64,000 nt of DNA, taken from Amorphophallus konjac. Lineage: Eukaryota > Streptophyta > Magnoliopsida > Alismatales > Araceae. The stretch covers positions 266,499,519-266,563,518 of the forward strand of contig CM040118.1 in NCBI GenBank assembly GCA_022559845.1, given 5' to 3'. Positions 23,675 through 34,911 of this stretch are shown here, in pieces. Below the pieces are notes generated by a model. The model searched no databases. It was not told where the DNA came from and worked only from the letters and a program-made list of their open reading frames with translations. How positions within the stretch are numbered: position 1 is the stretch's first letter; every line of letters starts with the position of its first letter. The position numbers and the translations under genes were made by a program.

Positions 23675-24631
23675 TCATTGCTTCTTTGCCGGACGCTTTT
23701 CTTCCTTTGTCTCCGGCTCACTTTGCTCGTTCATCATCGGACAATCGGGAATACGGTGTTCTTTACTCCCACATCGAAGGCATGCTCCGAGCCTTCTCCA
23801 GCATTCCGCAGCCTGATGACCCGGCTTATCACAATATTTACAATTCTCCTTTGGCGGTGCCGTGATGGAGAAAGGTTTGTTGTTGCCCTTCTTGAATTTC
23901 TTCTCCTTGGAGGGTTCGCCTCCATTATTGGTCCGCTTTTTGAAAGACGGTTTAAAAGTGTTGGGGCTTGTGACATTCTCCCTTCTATCCTTACCACGGA
24001 TTTTGTCGGACAATTCCGTGGCGTCTTCTAGCAGCTGAGTACGACGTACCATCTCTGAGTACACTTGAATATCTAAGGGAGCGAGCTGGGTGATATATTG
24101 AGGTCGTAACCCGTTCAAGAACCTTCTTGCCTTCATCTTTTCAGTGCACACTAAGTGTGGTGCATATCTAGATAATCGGGAGAACTGGGCTTCGTAATCA
24201 GCTACCGAGAGAGATCGTTGCTTCAAGGCGGCAAATTCTGCGGCCTTTTTCTCCTGAACACGGTCGGAGAAATACTTGCCATTGAAGTGCTCGACAAATT
24301 CGGCCCATGTAATGTGATTTTCAGGCAAGGTGGCCTCGACGGACTCCCACCAAGCACGGGCGTCCCGTTCCAGTTGGAATGTGGCCAGAAGCACCTTGTC
24401 GCCATCCGCGCATTGCATGACGCGGAAGATGCGTTCAATCTCCTTAATCCAATTCTTCGCATCCTCGGGGTTTGTTGAACCAGAGAATCTCGGAGGGTTG
24501 AGATTTCTAAAGTTTCGATGGAGGTCACCGGCTCCATGGTGTGCCCCACCCTGAGCCACCTGTTGTAAAGCCTGGGTCAAGCCCTGAACAGTTCGTTGTA
24601 TCTCACGCCATTGTGCGTGTTCAGTAGCCAT
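23675..24631 (-). CDS. gag: Tekay A Gag, ending at a TGA in frame with Pol
   Basis: A 318-residue Gag of Ty3/gypsy type. It has the retrotransposon Gag core (PPRFSGSTNPEDAKNWIKEI, then FQLERDARAWWES, then FVEHFNGKYF) from about residue 45 to 200, a basic Asn/Lys-rich linker, and two CCHC-like knuckles (CKYCDKPGHQAAEC and CLRCGSKEHRIPDC) at residues 265-300. The start ATG at 24631 is the natural one, about 150 bp from the primer binding site. The frame ends at TGA 23675-23677 and continues in the same frame into protease. Related elements usually encode one Gag-Pol polyprotein, so the TGA is either one CGA-to-TGA mutation or a recoding site. Confidence 0.92.
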   Translation of the reverse strand: MATEHAQWREIQRTVQGLTQALQQVAQGGAHHGAGDLHRNFRNLNPPRFSGSTNPEDAKNWIKEIERIFRVMQCADGDKVLLATFQLERDARAWWESVEATLPENHITWAEFVEHFNGKYFSDRVQEKKAAEFAALKQRSLSVADYEAQFSRLSRYAPHLVCTEKMKARRFLNGLRPQYITQLAPLDIQVYSEMVRRTQLLEDATELSDKIRGKDRRENVTSPNTFKPSFKKRTNNGGEPSKEKKFKKGNNKPFSITAPPKENCKYCDKPGHQAAECWRRLGACLRCGSKEHRIPDCPMMNEQSEPETKEEKRPAKKQ

Positions 24632-24790
24632 AGTCCTGCAAGGAGTTTACCTTAATTAGTTTTCAAGTTGGATTTGTAGTCGGATGCCCTACCAGGACTT
24701 ATACCCACGGCACTACCCATCCTCACGTGTTGGGATAGACTTACCCTTGGACTTGGGTTTCCTAGGACTTGAAATCCTAGGCTCTGATAC
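24632..24790 (-). promoter_or_regulatory. Tekay A leader and truncated primer binding site
   Basis: The minus strand begins GTATCAGAGCCTAGGATTTC, the initiator-Met primer site lacking its first two bases (TG), followed by the untranslated leader up to the gag ATG. The plus-strand primer-site bases are 24780-24790. Immediately to the right the expected LTR end TGTCACGCCCC is absent and unrelated sequence begins, so the 5' LTR has been lost at this exact point. Confidence 0.75.
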
Positions 24791-25224
24791 GCCCAATGCT
24801 AGGTTCACACAAATTCTTGTAATTTTTCTCATTAAAGTGATTAAAATGTAACAAGAGACATTAAATACTAAACCCTAGACCTGGGACAAATGACCACTAA
24901 TGTCCTTGGTCAAAGGGGCATAAAGAGAAAGGTGGAATAAAAATATTAAACAACTCCCCACATGGGGACAAAGAAGGGGGGCGCCCCTTTGAAAAAAGGG
25001 GTAGAAAAAAGTGATTTTTCTTTATTTTGTCCCCACTTGGTCCAAGTCCAACCTTGGACTTTGAACCAGCCCCACATGGGCCGTAGGACCTAGGTGGACT
25101 AATGGGAAAGAGGGTGGGGGACCCTGCTGGACCCACTGGCATATTACATAGAAACCCAAAGACTTTGAAGACTAACCCTTTGGCTTATAATGCCTTGCAA
25201 TTTGCAAACCCAATTAGCCAAGGG

Positions 25225-25232
25225 TATAAATA
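25225..25232 (+). promoter_or_regulatory. TATA box of Tekay-type LTR B
   Basis: TATAAATA is followed by a long CT-rich leader from about 25345 to 25430. The position corresponds to the TATA box in the solo LTR and is the main evidence for plus orientation. Confidence 0.6.
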
Positions 25233-25884
25233 CAAACAAAATGACATAAATATAAAAATAAACTGTACGTGCTTGTAGTTGATTCCCATCTGTATTTTTC
25301 CCTATTTTTGGTATTTTCCAAAAATTCCGGATTATCTATATGTTAACCCCTTTTCTCTCTCTCCTCTCATTTTCTCACTCTCTCCCTCTCTCTTTTCACG
25401 CTCTCTCTTCCCTCCCTCTCTTCTCCGGCGGCCGACGGAGCGGGATGGGGGTGAGGCGGCTAGGTTCGTGGGGTGGGCAACGGCGAGGATGGGTCGAGGA
25501 TCGAGGGACGGAGGCAGGACGAAGCTCGACTGCGAGTTCGGGGTGCCGCGACGGTTCGTACGGCGTTTTCTTGGCGGATCGGCGTTCTCGGCGCGTGGGA
25601 TATTTGGCAGAGGTAGGGGGATGGTTCCCTAGCCCGAGTACTTCATTTTTCGTGAGTTTGGTAGCCCAAGGTGAGCCGAGTGGGTTTATTTCTCTGTCAG
25701 GATATAAATGCATGATTTTGGGGTGTGAGCCAGATCTCTCGTTTTGATCACGTTTTTGGGGTTTAAATGGGCCCTCTCGGTGCTAGAGAGGTTGGGGGCT
25801 AGTTTCCCCTTATTTTTCCCTTCACATGGGTGTGAACGGGGTGTAGAATGGGGTTTTCTACAGTATTTGCCATTTTGGCGCTCG

Positions 25885-26325
25885 GGATGACCTAGCGGTC
25901 CTTCCAGGGACTGCCAGGTGACCTGGCGGTCATGTGGAGATCGACAGGGGTCCCTTTATGTCGGTTCGAGCCTTGCGGTCACACGATGGACCGCCACCAA
26001 GCTTACCGGTCTCAAGGAGACTACCAATCAGGGTTTAGCGGTCAGGGTATGACCATTTTTACGCCCTAGTCGTTCGAGTGTTTATGCGGTGTTGCGGTCC
26101 TGGTTGGACCGCTAGCCGAGGTTTTATGGTCCATTGTGGACCGCTAGGAGGCCTTGCGATCTGGGTGATGACCGCCTAGGTCCTAGATGTTCTTGGGATG
26201 TAGCGGTCCTGGCTGGACCGCTAGGTAGGGCTTAGCGGTCTAGGGGTAGACTGCTAGGCTTGGTTTGCGATCCTGAGAGGGCCGCTAGTTGATTTGATGG
26301 CCCAGGGAGGACCGCCACCCTATTT
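25885..26325. repeat. GCGGTC...GACCGC hairpin array
   Basis: A dozen or so words GCGGTC or its complement GACCGC/GACCGCC occur in 440 bp, often paired as AGCGGTCC-tggc-TGGACCGCTAG (for example near 26096-26116 and 26202-26223). Each pair can form a perfect 6-8 bp stem. Spacing is about 50-70 bp and intervening sequence is unique. Confidence 0.75.
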
Positions 26326-27837
26326 TTCATCCCAGCCGTGGTCCGTTTGCATCGTGTTGGCCCCCGATCGACCCGGTTGTGACCCAGTGGTCGACCTTTA
26401 GTCTCATGAATGTCCCGGACACCCCATGGGTTCTGTGTCCTTATTTTTGGGTGTCCAGAGGTACCATTTACCTTGATTAGTGTGCCTGTGAGTCTTAAGG
26501 GTCCGGGTGACCCTCTCGTGTTCTGGGCTTTCGTGTTCTCACTAGAACGAGTTGTCGTGTATCGGCATGTGTGCGGTGGGTTATTCCCGCACGTCATTGG
26601 CTTTCCGATAAGTGTTTTTTGAGTGGGATGTGGGTTTGGCCCTTGGACTGTGAGTCCAGCCACCCAGCCTGGAGATGGAGGTTTCTCACTTTTGCTTGGA
26701 TGGGGGATCAACTTGGCGGCTTGTGAGTTACCTTGGTATTCATGCTATCATTGTTTTTGACCTAGACATAGGCCAGATTGACGGCATGGAGCCGTCTCGG
26801 TACGACGGTCTTGACCCGAGTCGTGTGACTCAAGGACCGTTGGGTTAGTAGGTTTAGAAGACTGTCTGGAGTCTGGTGGCATCGATCCACCCGGTACTCT
26901 ATGTTACTCGTGATGGGTGCGTGCATGATTTTCTGTGTTCACGTTTAGTGACCCCCCACTAGCTATGGCTTTCCTACGCATGCGAGTGTGGACCCACTTG
27001 GGAGTGGTGGAGAGCTTTCACGAGAGAGACGATTTTTAGGCTGGTTACCGTAGGGCCCCTCACCTTTGTAGCCTACGTTCGGGCTGGGGGGAAAACTAGC
27101 TAGAGGACCTAACTTAGACCGGATGGTCTGTGTGTGCACACGTAGTTGGGGACGTCGGACCCGCGCTGATGAGTGCGACCCCAGCTAGTCCTTGTTCTGT
27201 GGTTACTGTACGGTGTCTTAGCTCCCGCTGGGCCAGAGGGAGACACCTGAGGTGAGGACTAAGACGTCAGTGGATGCTTCCGACCTTGCTTCTAGTGGGT
27301 AGGTACTCCCGTCATGTGACGTGAGTTTCTCATGACTCGAGCTTCCGTTTCTCATCTGTGAGATGTGGTTTTACGTGTAATTTTTGGGTGGTTTCCCGAG
27401 GTAGAGGTCTAGGGTTCCGATGAGCATCACCGAGGGTTTTCCCTAGACGATGTAGGGTTCATGACGGCGAGGTCGTGATTGTATCTACCCATACTGCGCG
27501 GTCTTGGGTTGGGCCTGTGTCTGTGAGACGGGCCTCCACGATAGGGTTGTCGTGGTGTGTTTTCTGGCGGTGTAGCCAGGGTTTCTCTTATAGCCTGGTA
27601 GTCCCCTGACTGTGAGATCTGATGTGAGAGAAAATGGATGAGCTACAGATCTGGAGGGGGGGTGAATAGATCTACCCCAAATTTTATGGTCTCTTTAGCA
27701 GTTAAAACAAATGCAAAAATAAGAGAGACTACTATGAAGTAAAACAACTAAAACAGTATGAGTTACTATCTGGAGATTTGATGAAATGGCAGTCAAAAAC
27801 TAAGAACTCCAAATAAAGAAATCAAACATTTCAGTAT

Positions 27838-28170
27838 GGTACCTGGTAGAGGTTTGATTCAAGAATCTCCTCACGCAAGGGTCAATTTTCCAGATAGGCA
27901 TAACCTATCCTTCTGACTGAGCCTTTTTATATACCACTGAAAGATTGATCACAATGCAAGCAATAGATGAAAGAATTTCAAAACAATTCTCAGTAACAAC
28001 AATGCATAAAGAGCTGTCACAATTCAAATTCAGGAATCAGTCAGACATCCAGGTTTTGTACTCGGTAGAGGTTTGATCAGAGATCTCCTCACGCAAGGGG
28101 TGGCGTTCCAGATAGGCTTATCCTATCTTTCTAGCTACGCCTTTTTATATACCTACTGGATGAAGGACTT
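27838..28170. repeat. Tandem duplication within LTR C
   Basis: Segments at about 27838-27955 and 28055-28170 are diverged copies: TACctGGTAGAGGTTTGAT, ATCTCCTCACGCAAGGG, then GATAGGc-taa-CCTATC (a small hairpin) and GCCTTTTTATATACC. The copies are separated by about 100 bp of unrelated sequence. LTR B lacks an obvious pair. Confidence 0.7.
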
Positions 28171-29209
28171 AGGCACATATAACAGATGAATGTATTAGCC
28201 AAATTAAACGTGTGCTAGCTATAAGCAATCCTATGCATTCATCTAATCGCATAGCAGAAGAGATATGTAATCACACAGAAGACAATTCAATTTTTAGGTG
28301 GTTCGATCTCGAGCTTGAGATCTACGTCCACCCCTTACTCAACTGAGTATGGATTCCACTGCCACATAGTTTGAATCTGTTGATCCATAGCTTTGGGAAT
28401 AAAATCCCTACAACCCGCTGAGCCTCACAGCTTGCTTTCCCACTGAGCAACACAGCTTGCTGTCCGAGGATCACACCTCGCCCGCTGAGCACCATAGCTT
28501 GCTCTGTTGATACACAGCTTTACAAAGAGTTAAAAGGAAAGACTAAGAAACAAAGGAAACGATGATAGAATTGAGAAAAATGTAGCTCCACTGGAGCGAT
28601 CTGACTCTAGATTTGATCCAGGAGTCAAGATAGAACAAAAACCTCTCAATCTCACTTCTCTCTCAGACCTTCTCATGGCACTCTATTTTTCTTCTTCCTC
28701 TCAGCAACGAGCTCTTTCACTCTTCAGGCTCTTCTCCCTCTATTGCTCTTTTCTCCTCTTCTTCTAATCTACTATGATCTCTTTTCTTCTCTATCTATTT
28801 TCAAATTCGAGCGCTGAGCTTCCTTTGATAGAGCACGAGTCCAGTGGTTCCACGGGCTCTTGATTTGGGAATGTGGAGAACATGTTCCCACGCATTTCGA
28901 GAGTCCATGTGTCAGAGGTAGAGAATAAGATGATCCACGTGGCAGGCTTTTAGAACTGCTTCCTACCTTGGATCGCGTGCCATCAATCCGCTTCACCTAA
29001 GTTCCATGTGAGATTGATGCGGTCAGCCTTAATGCAACTCAGGTGTTTGAACATAGATCTGGGTTGACAAGCTAAGAGATAAAGAGGTATTAGTCATTAA
29101 GCAAATGATAAGCATAAGCACGAGTTCAATCTTAAACATTTCAACATATTTAGTCAGGTCAAAAGAATATACTCATTTCTGCAGAAACATTGATGCATAA
29201 ATGAGATGC

Positions 29210-29900
29210 ATCAGCCTGTTTAACTAACCCATGCAACATGTGTGAATAAAAGCATCGACCTCTAATATAACACAGGTAGACCTTGATGAAGGTGCATCGA
29301 CTTGTCTTTATAGTGAGTGCACAAGATGCATCGATCTTGACAGAGATGACTTCTAATGCACTGACTTAATGCTGCAAAGGCTAACAGACTAGCATCGACC
29401 TTTCCAACACATACATTGACCTTAGACTGCAGTCGCTAGGTCACTAGCATCGACCTTTCTCCAACTGCTAGTTTGCTAGCATCAACCTGTGTACAAGGTG
29501 CACCAACCTTATAGCACAAGGTGCATGAGGTGCATCGACCTAATGGTGTGTACTATGTTCAATGTGTATCGACCTGATTATGCATTCAGTGTATAAGGTG
29601 CATCGACCTTCCAAACGAAAATGCCTATGTGCATCGACCTTCTAGACCCAATGCCATATATGCATCGACCTGGTAGTTTAATGAAGTGAAAGATGTATCG
29701 GCCTTATAACAGAATACTTATGCATATGCACTGACCTTCTAGGCTCAGAGTTAACATGTGCACCGACCTATCTATCTGAATTTATGAATGTGCATCGACC
29801 TGTATACTTCATCCATGAGCATGCATCGACCTATCATGCTTCAAACGTAAACATGCATCGACCTTAACTAACATACACATGAACCTGCATCGACCTGGAA
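29210..29900. repeat. GCATCGACCT word array in LTR C
   Basis: About twenty copies of TGCATCGACCT and variants (gcaccgacct, gcatcaacct) are present. In the right half the spacing is strikingly regular: starts near 29601, 29631, 29663, 29693, 29730, 29761, 29791, 29823, 29855 and 29887, or about 31 bp apart. Sequence between words is unrelated. Its place in the LTR matches the TGTATAGACTT array of LTR B. Confidence 0.8.
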
Positions 29901-30021
29901 ATTACTAGAGACTCAATCTTAAGAAAGAGACTACAAGATATTTAATGACTATGACTGTCATCAAAAACACAAACTGTTGCCAGCATCAAAACACCTCATC
30001 AAATCCAGAGGAGACACAACA

Positions 30022-30036
30022 TTCTCCCCCTTTTTG
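30022..30036 (-). promoter_or_regulatory. Polypurine tract of Sirevirus C
   Basis: CCAAAAAGGGGGAGAA on the minus strand lies directly before the LTR. Additional AGGGGGAG copies occur nearby (plus strand about 30128-30137 and 30197-30206). Confidence 0.85.
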
Positions 30037-30449
30037 GTGATGGTAACACATTTATACTTTGATGTCAATACATGGAGTATCATATAGTCATAAGCACTCC
30101 CCTTTAGAAGATATCTCAGAAAATCTCTCCCCCTGTGCTCTATGCCATCTCTCTCTGTCAAAAACAAGCTATCAAAGCATATCTCTCAAAGCATATCTCT
30201 CCCCCTTTGCCATCAGCAAAACAAAAGAGAGAGAGACACATTGAATTTTCAGGAAGATATCAATTATGACTGAATCAAGGAAGGAAAAGCATAGGAAACA
30301 TCTGACTGACAAACTGATGAATCTTTCATTAAACAAGTATACATAGCTCAGAGTCTTTTAGTATAAGAGTTCATATAATGCATCCTTTATAAAAGTCTTG
30401 TTTAAGAGTGATGAACGTTGGAGTTTAGCAACTGCACTCTTTGAAGAAG
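30037..30449 (-). other. Sirevirus C 3' noncoding region, part 1
   Basis: Noncoding, colinear with 6638-7100 of Sirevirus B (for example CTCCCCCTTTGCCATCAnCA near 30198 and 6850). It ends at the LINE insertion; 30437-30449 (CTCTTTGAAGAAG) is the left copy of the LINE target duplication. Confidence 0.7.
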
Positions 30450-30663
30450 TTTTTTTTTTTGCACAAAACAACTAATGGGAGAAAGGGAGAGTGCACCCCT
30501 TTCCAGAGGAAAGGAATGTTCTCACTCCACCTTTCATGCCACTAGAAGTAATTTTATTGCATTAAAGAATGAGTAAGTACAATGGTGTGAGGGCCATGCT
30601 CTTGGAATAGAAGAGTGGTAATGAACTGTACATCTTGAGTATGAAGAAAGGAAAAAATAGTGA

Positions 30664-33600
30664 CTATACACGCCGGATGCGAATATTAGGTATATGGGAG
30701 GCATCAGCCGTAAGATAACCTCTAGCCATAAGAGGCAACTCCCTGGAAGATGAGCAAGCATTATTACAGCCCATAAAGATAGCATAATTCGCCAGAGCAT
30801 CCGCAATTTGATTAGCTTCCCTATATGTCTGCACAATGGGAGCTTGTTGCAATCTGAAAAAATACTGAAGCCATCTCCACCATGGGAGAAAAGACCAAGG
30901 AGAACTTCTATTATGCTGTAAGAGAGTAACCAAATCTAGTGAGTCAGTATAGATGATAGAGACCGGAATGTTATGTAATTGGGCCAATCTTAAACCATCA
31001 AGAAGGGCCCTTCCTTCTGCAACCATGTTGGATCCGTGTCCATAATAATGAGAGAAACCCAGCAACATTTTCCCTTGAGCATTTCTGAAACATCCACCTC
31101 CCCCGGACAGACCTGGATTGCCTTTGCTCACACCATCAACATTAAGAGAAAACCCTGTCCTGGGAGCAATCCAGCGAACAGTGATGCAATATAAGCTTTT
31201 ATGATTAATAGTCATATCCATTGATTGAAAAATGCTTCTTAGGGGATTACTAACACCACATTTTAAAGTAATCTGCTTCAAAGTTTGGACAATGTCATCA
31301 TGTATGTGTTCAGCTATTCGAGAAGAATTAATTCTGACTCCTTCAAACCTGATGCGACATCTATCCTTCCAAGTTTCCCAAACAATCATCATAGATACTA
31401 ACATGGATAGAAAACCTTGTGGGCTGTGAACAGAAGACTCATTAAGAATGCTGCAAAGCCGACAGTAAATGGAATTGATTTTCAGATGGGGATTAGTAAT
31501 TAAAGGACCAAATTTGTTCCACAAGTAATCAGCTATTTCACTAGCTATAAAGAGATGATCAATGTCTTCAACAGCATGGGGAAATGAGCAGTAATCTCAC
31601 CGGGAGGCAATGTATATTCCACTTCTTTGAATCCGACTTTCCATAGGCACAACATGATTAAGAATTTTCCAGTAAAATAGAGAAGCACGGGGAGGAAAAT
31701 TTTGATACCAAGGTTTAGTAGCAGAGACAGTAGTCACCTGCCCTTTGATGTAATCATAAGTAGACTTGATGCTAAAATTGCCTGAATTAGTAAAAGTTCA
31801 TATTGGAATATCATCCCCATCTTGAATAGTATATCTATAAAGATCAGTCCGCAGACTATTATTAGTTATCCCATCCCAGACCGGATGATGATGATCAGCC
31901 AATACAGATTGGACAGAGTAATCTTCAGACAAAGCACTAATCTGGTAGGATGACTGATCCAGCAAAGGTTTGTCCTTATACCAGGTGTCTTTGAGAAAGT
32001 TGGTATTTACACCATTAAAAACAACCTTGCGCATGCCTGCCAGGAGAATCAATTTGGCTTTCTCAAAGTCTCGAACTTTAATGCCTGCTGGAAAAGGAGT
32101 TTTACAATCATAAATTTGTTTCCCTTGAATGTATTTACTTCTGACAAATTTAGCCCACAATGAGTTATTGTGTAAAGAAGTCCATAACTATTTGACATAG
32201 AAGCATAATTGAATATCTCCCAATTTTCGAATACCCAGACCACCTTCAAGTAAGGATTTACAAACTTTTTCCCATGAGACCCAGTGTTTTCTGTGAGCAG
32301 TTTCAAGCCCTTGCCACAGAAAATTGGCACATATTGTATCAATTTACTTGTGAATTGAATATGAAATAGCAGTGGCACTGGCTGTGTATATAGGGATAAA
32401 GGATAGAACCGATTTGATTAATGTCAATCTTCCAGCCTTTGAGAGAAATTTACTTTGCCACCCAGCTAACTTTGCATTGATTTTCTCAAGTAAAAACTTG
32501 TAGTGATGTGTTTTGGTTCTCCCTTTGAAAAGAGGAATTCCTAGGTAGTTACTGCTTCCAGTTCTGTGCTGATATCCAGTAAGCTGACGGATTCTGTCAA
32601 TGGCATGATTTGGCATGTGCTTAGATACCATGAAAGGACTTTTATGAATATTAATCCTCTGACCTGAAGAACTTTCATACTTTCCCAAGAATTTTAACAA
32701 CTGTTTAATGGAGGATAAACTGCCATTCATGAATATAATTGAATCATCTGCATAAAGAATATGGGAGATGGGCATGACCTGTCGAGGCAGATGATAGTAT
32801 TGGCACTATCCAGAATTGAATAAATGACTAAGACCTCTGCTCAAAACTTCTTCAACTAAGATAGAGAGGGCAGGGGCTAGAGGGTCACCCTGTCTCACCC
32901 CTCGAGTGGATTTGAAAAATCCATCAAGCTGACCATTAAATGCAATAGTGTGCAGCAATTCATCAGAAGCTGAGCAATAAGAGAAACGAATCTATTAGAA
33001 AATCCAAATGTCCTCATAACATTGAAGATAAAATCCCATTCAATTCGGTCATAGGCTTTAGCCATGTCTAGCTTTATCAGAATGCTATGACCTCTGACCG
33101 GTCTATCCAATTCCATGAATAAGTCCTTGGCAAGCAAGAAGTTATCAGAAATAGTTCTGTCACTAATAAAGCCACTTTGCTGTTCAGAAATAATAATTGG
33201 GAGGATATTGCACAATCTGTCACAAATTACTTTGGATACAATTTTGTATATGAAGTTGCATAAGCTAATAAGCCTGAAGTCCGCAAAGGAAACTGGGTTT
33301 TTAACCTTAGGAATAAGACATAGAATGGTAGATGTGACTCCCTTCGGGAGTCCCCACCCTTGAAAAAAACTTTGAGCAGCAGTTACCACATCATTCCCTA
33401 CTATGTCCCAGCAGTGAGTAAAAAAGTTACCAGTGTATCCATCAGGGCCAGGAGAGCTATTTCCAGGAAGAGAAAAAACAGTGCTTTTGATTTCTTCTGA
33501 AGATGGAATAGCATAGAGAGCTATGTTATGATCTTCAATAATGAGATTAGGAATAACTGACAGGAGCTGAACATCAATACTATGATCTTCAGATGAAAGA

Positions 33601-34814
33601 AGATTCTTAAAGAAATCAGTTGCACCAGTTAATAAAGTAGCCTGATCTTCCACCCAATTGCCATCTATTTTCATCTTATGAATATAGTTTCTCTGCCTTC
33701 TGATTTTGGTGTAATGATGGAAGAATTGTGTATTCCGATCCCCATAGGGAAGCCACTGAATTTGGGATTTTTGAAACCAGAAAATTTCTTCCCGATGGAG
33801 TGCAAGTCTCAGCTCAGCATTAGCTTTATGAAGTTTCATTCTGTTTTCCACAGAAGGGTTATCATCAAAATTATCTTGGGCTTGAAGTAACTGAAATTCA
33901 GTAATTTCCTTAGCTTGATGGATGTCACCAAACACATCTTTATTCCAGGTTTTTAAAGTAGCCTTCAGATGTTTGAGCTTCTCCTGTAATGAGTAAAAGG
34001 GATGACATATCTGTTCATGCTTATTCCATTGTTCTTTGACAAAGTCCAAAAAATCAGGGTGTGTGTGCCACATATGCTAATATATAAATCTACCAGGAGT
34101 AGCTTGCATAGGTTGCATATTCATGAGAAGAGGAGCATGGCCAGAAGGACCTCTAACCAAATGCTTGACAGTCAGATTAGAAGGAAAGTTTAACCAATTA
34201 GCATTGTAGAATATTCTATCAAGCCGGGCTCGAATATGAGAGGTCCCTGTTTGGTTATTAGTCCAAGTGTAAGGGGAGCCTGAATAACCAGCATGAATGA
34301 GGCCAGTTGCTGTGATAAAGCCTTGAAAATCAGTCATGGCAGTTGAAGAGGACATGATACCACTAGGCTTTTCTTCAGGAGAGGTGATGCAATTGAAGTC
34401 ACCACCAATAATCCAAGGGATATTCACTTCTAGATTAAATGCCATCAAGGAATCAAACATTTCCCTGCGAACACTAGCACATCATGATGCATAAATGGCA
34501 GTAAAATACATAAAGGCCGAGTTGTCCTCTTTAAGAGAAACAATAATATATTAAGGGTGCTGCTCTATAATATCAATGCAAATATCAGTGCTGTGAAACA
34601 GCCAAATTCCAGAAGATGCACCATTGTTCCCAAGAACAGAACGAAGGTTAATGCGATGAGCCACATAACTGGCATAACTGAAATCAATACGAGGTTCAAG
34701 AATAGCTGCAATGCAAATCTTATGAATTTTAATAATTTACGCAAGGCTTCTGACAGTGGCCTTATTACCTATACCCCTAACATTCCATATAAGGGCAGAG
34801 TTAATCATGAGCAT
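30664..34814 (-). pseudogene. LINE ORF2: endonuclease, reverse transcriptase, RNase H
   Basis: It nicks DNA and copies the LINE RNA at the target. From the ATG at 34814 it opens with ALIWNVRGIGN, typical of the plant LINE endonuclease. The later endonuclease motifs are GGDFNCI (near 34400) and the GHAPLL histidine motif (near 34130). The reverse transcriptase runs from about 34070 to 32340, with GPDGYTGNFF, ILIKLDMAKAYDRIEWDF and catalytic YADDSIIF near 32750. A zinc-finger-like region lies around 32000-31550. RNase H (31200-30760) has LNVDGVSKGNPG, a glutamate helix and a TDSLDL aspartate. Reading shifts or stops occur near 34077, 32895-32775, 32344, 31798 and 31524, so it is inactive. Confidence 0.9.
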
Positions 34815-34911
34815 AAGAGGACGAAGGGTTGGCAGCCAACACCTTGGCTTTGGCTCTGGTCAGCCGACCATCATTAATAAGCTCTCCGGGAATGGTAGAA
34901 ATTTCAGTAAC

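Larger units (their letters stand above)
24791..27610 (+). mobile_element. Tekay-type LTR B (opposite orientation), truncated
   Basis: This noncoding block is about 2.8 kb. It shows the LTR layout in the plus direction: about 430 bp of upstream sequence, TATAAATA at 25225-25232, a CT-rich leader, a GC-rich segment, then an array of GCGGTC/GACCGC palindromes at about 25885-26325, matching the order in the solo LTR. It may start at TGATACGCCC (24785), overlapping the Tekay A primer site. It stops at Sirevirus LTR C, so its right end and internal region are not seen. Open frames in the GC-rich part (25279-25747, 26232-26711) show no recognisable domain. Confidence 0.6.
27611..30021 (-). mobile_element. 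Sirevirus C 3' LTR
   Basis: This LTR of about 2.41 kb ends at ACACAACA (30021) beside the polypurine tract. It shares the CAGATCTGGAGG...GAATAGATC block (27645-27675) and the GGTGGTTCG...CTACGTCCACCCC block (28295-28335) with LTRs A and B. The left end is uncertain by about 15 bp (TGTGAGATC at 27611 or TGATGTGAG at 27620). It interrupts the Tekay-type LTR B. The frame at 28772-28996 is not credible. Confidence 0.8.

Noticed and set aside
25279..25747. Arg/Gly-rich frames in the GC-rich part of Tekay-type LTR B
   Set aside because: Overlapping frames on both strands with no domain; explained by base composition downstream of the LTR TATA box.
29210..29900. CRISPR-like array of short direct repeats
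   Set aside because: Repeats are only about 10 bp, degenerate, without cas genes, and lie inside a plant LTR.
30664..31524. Host RNase H-like gene
   Set aside because: It is the C-terminal domain of LINE ORF2, between the poly(A) tail and the reverse transcriptase.
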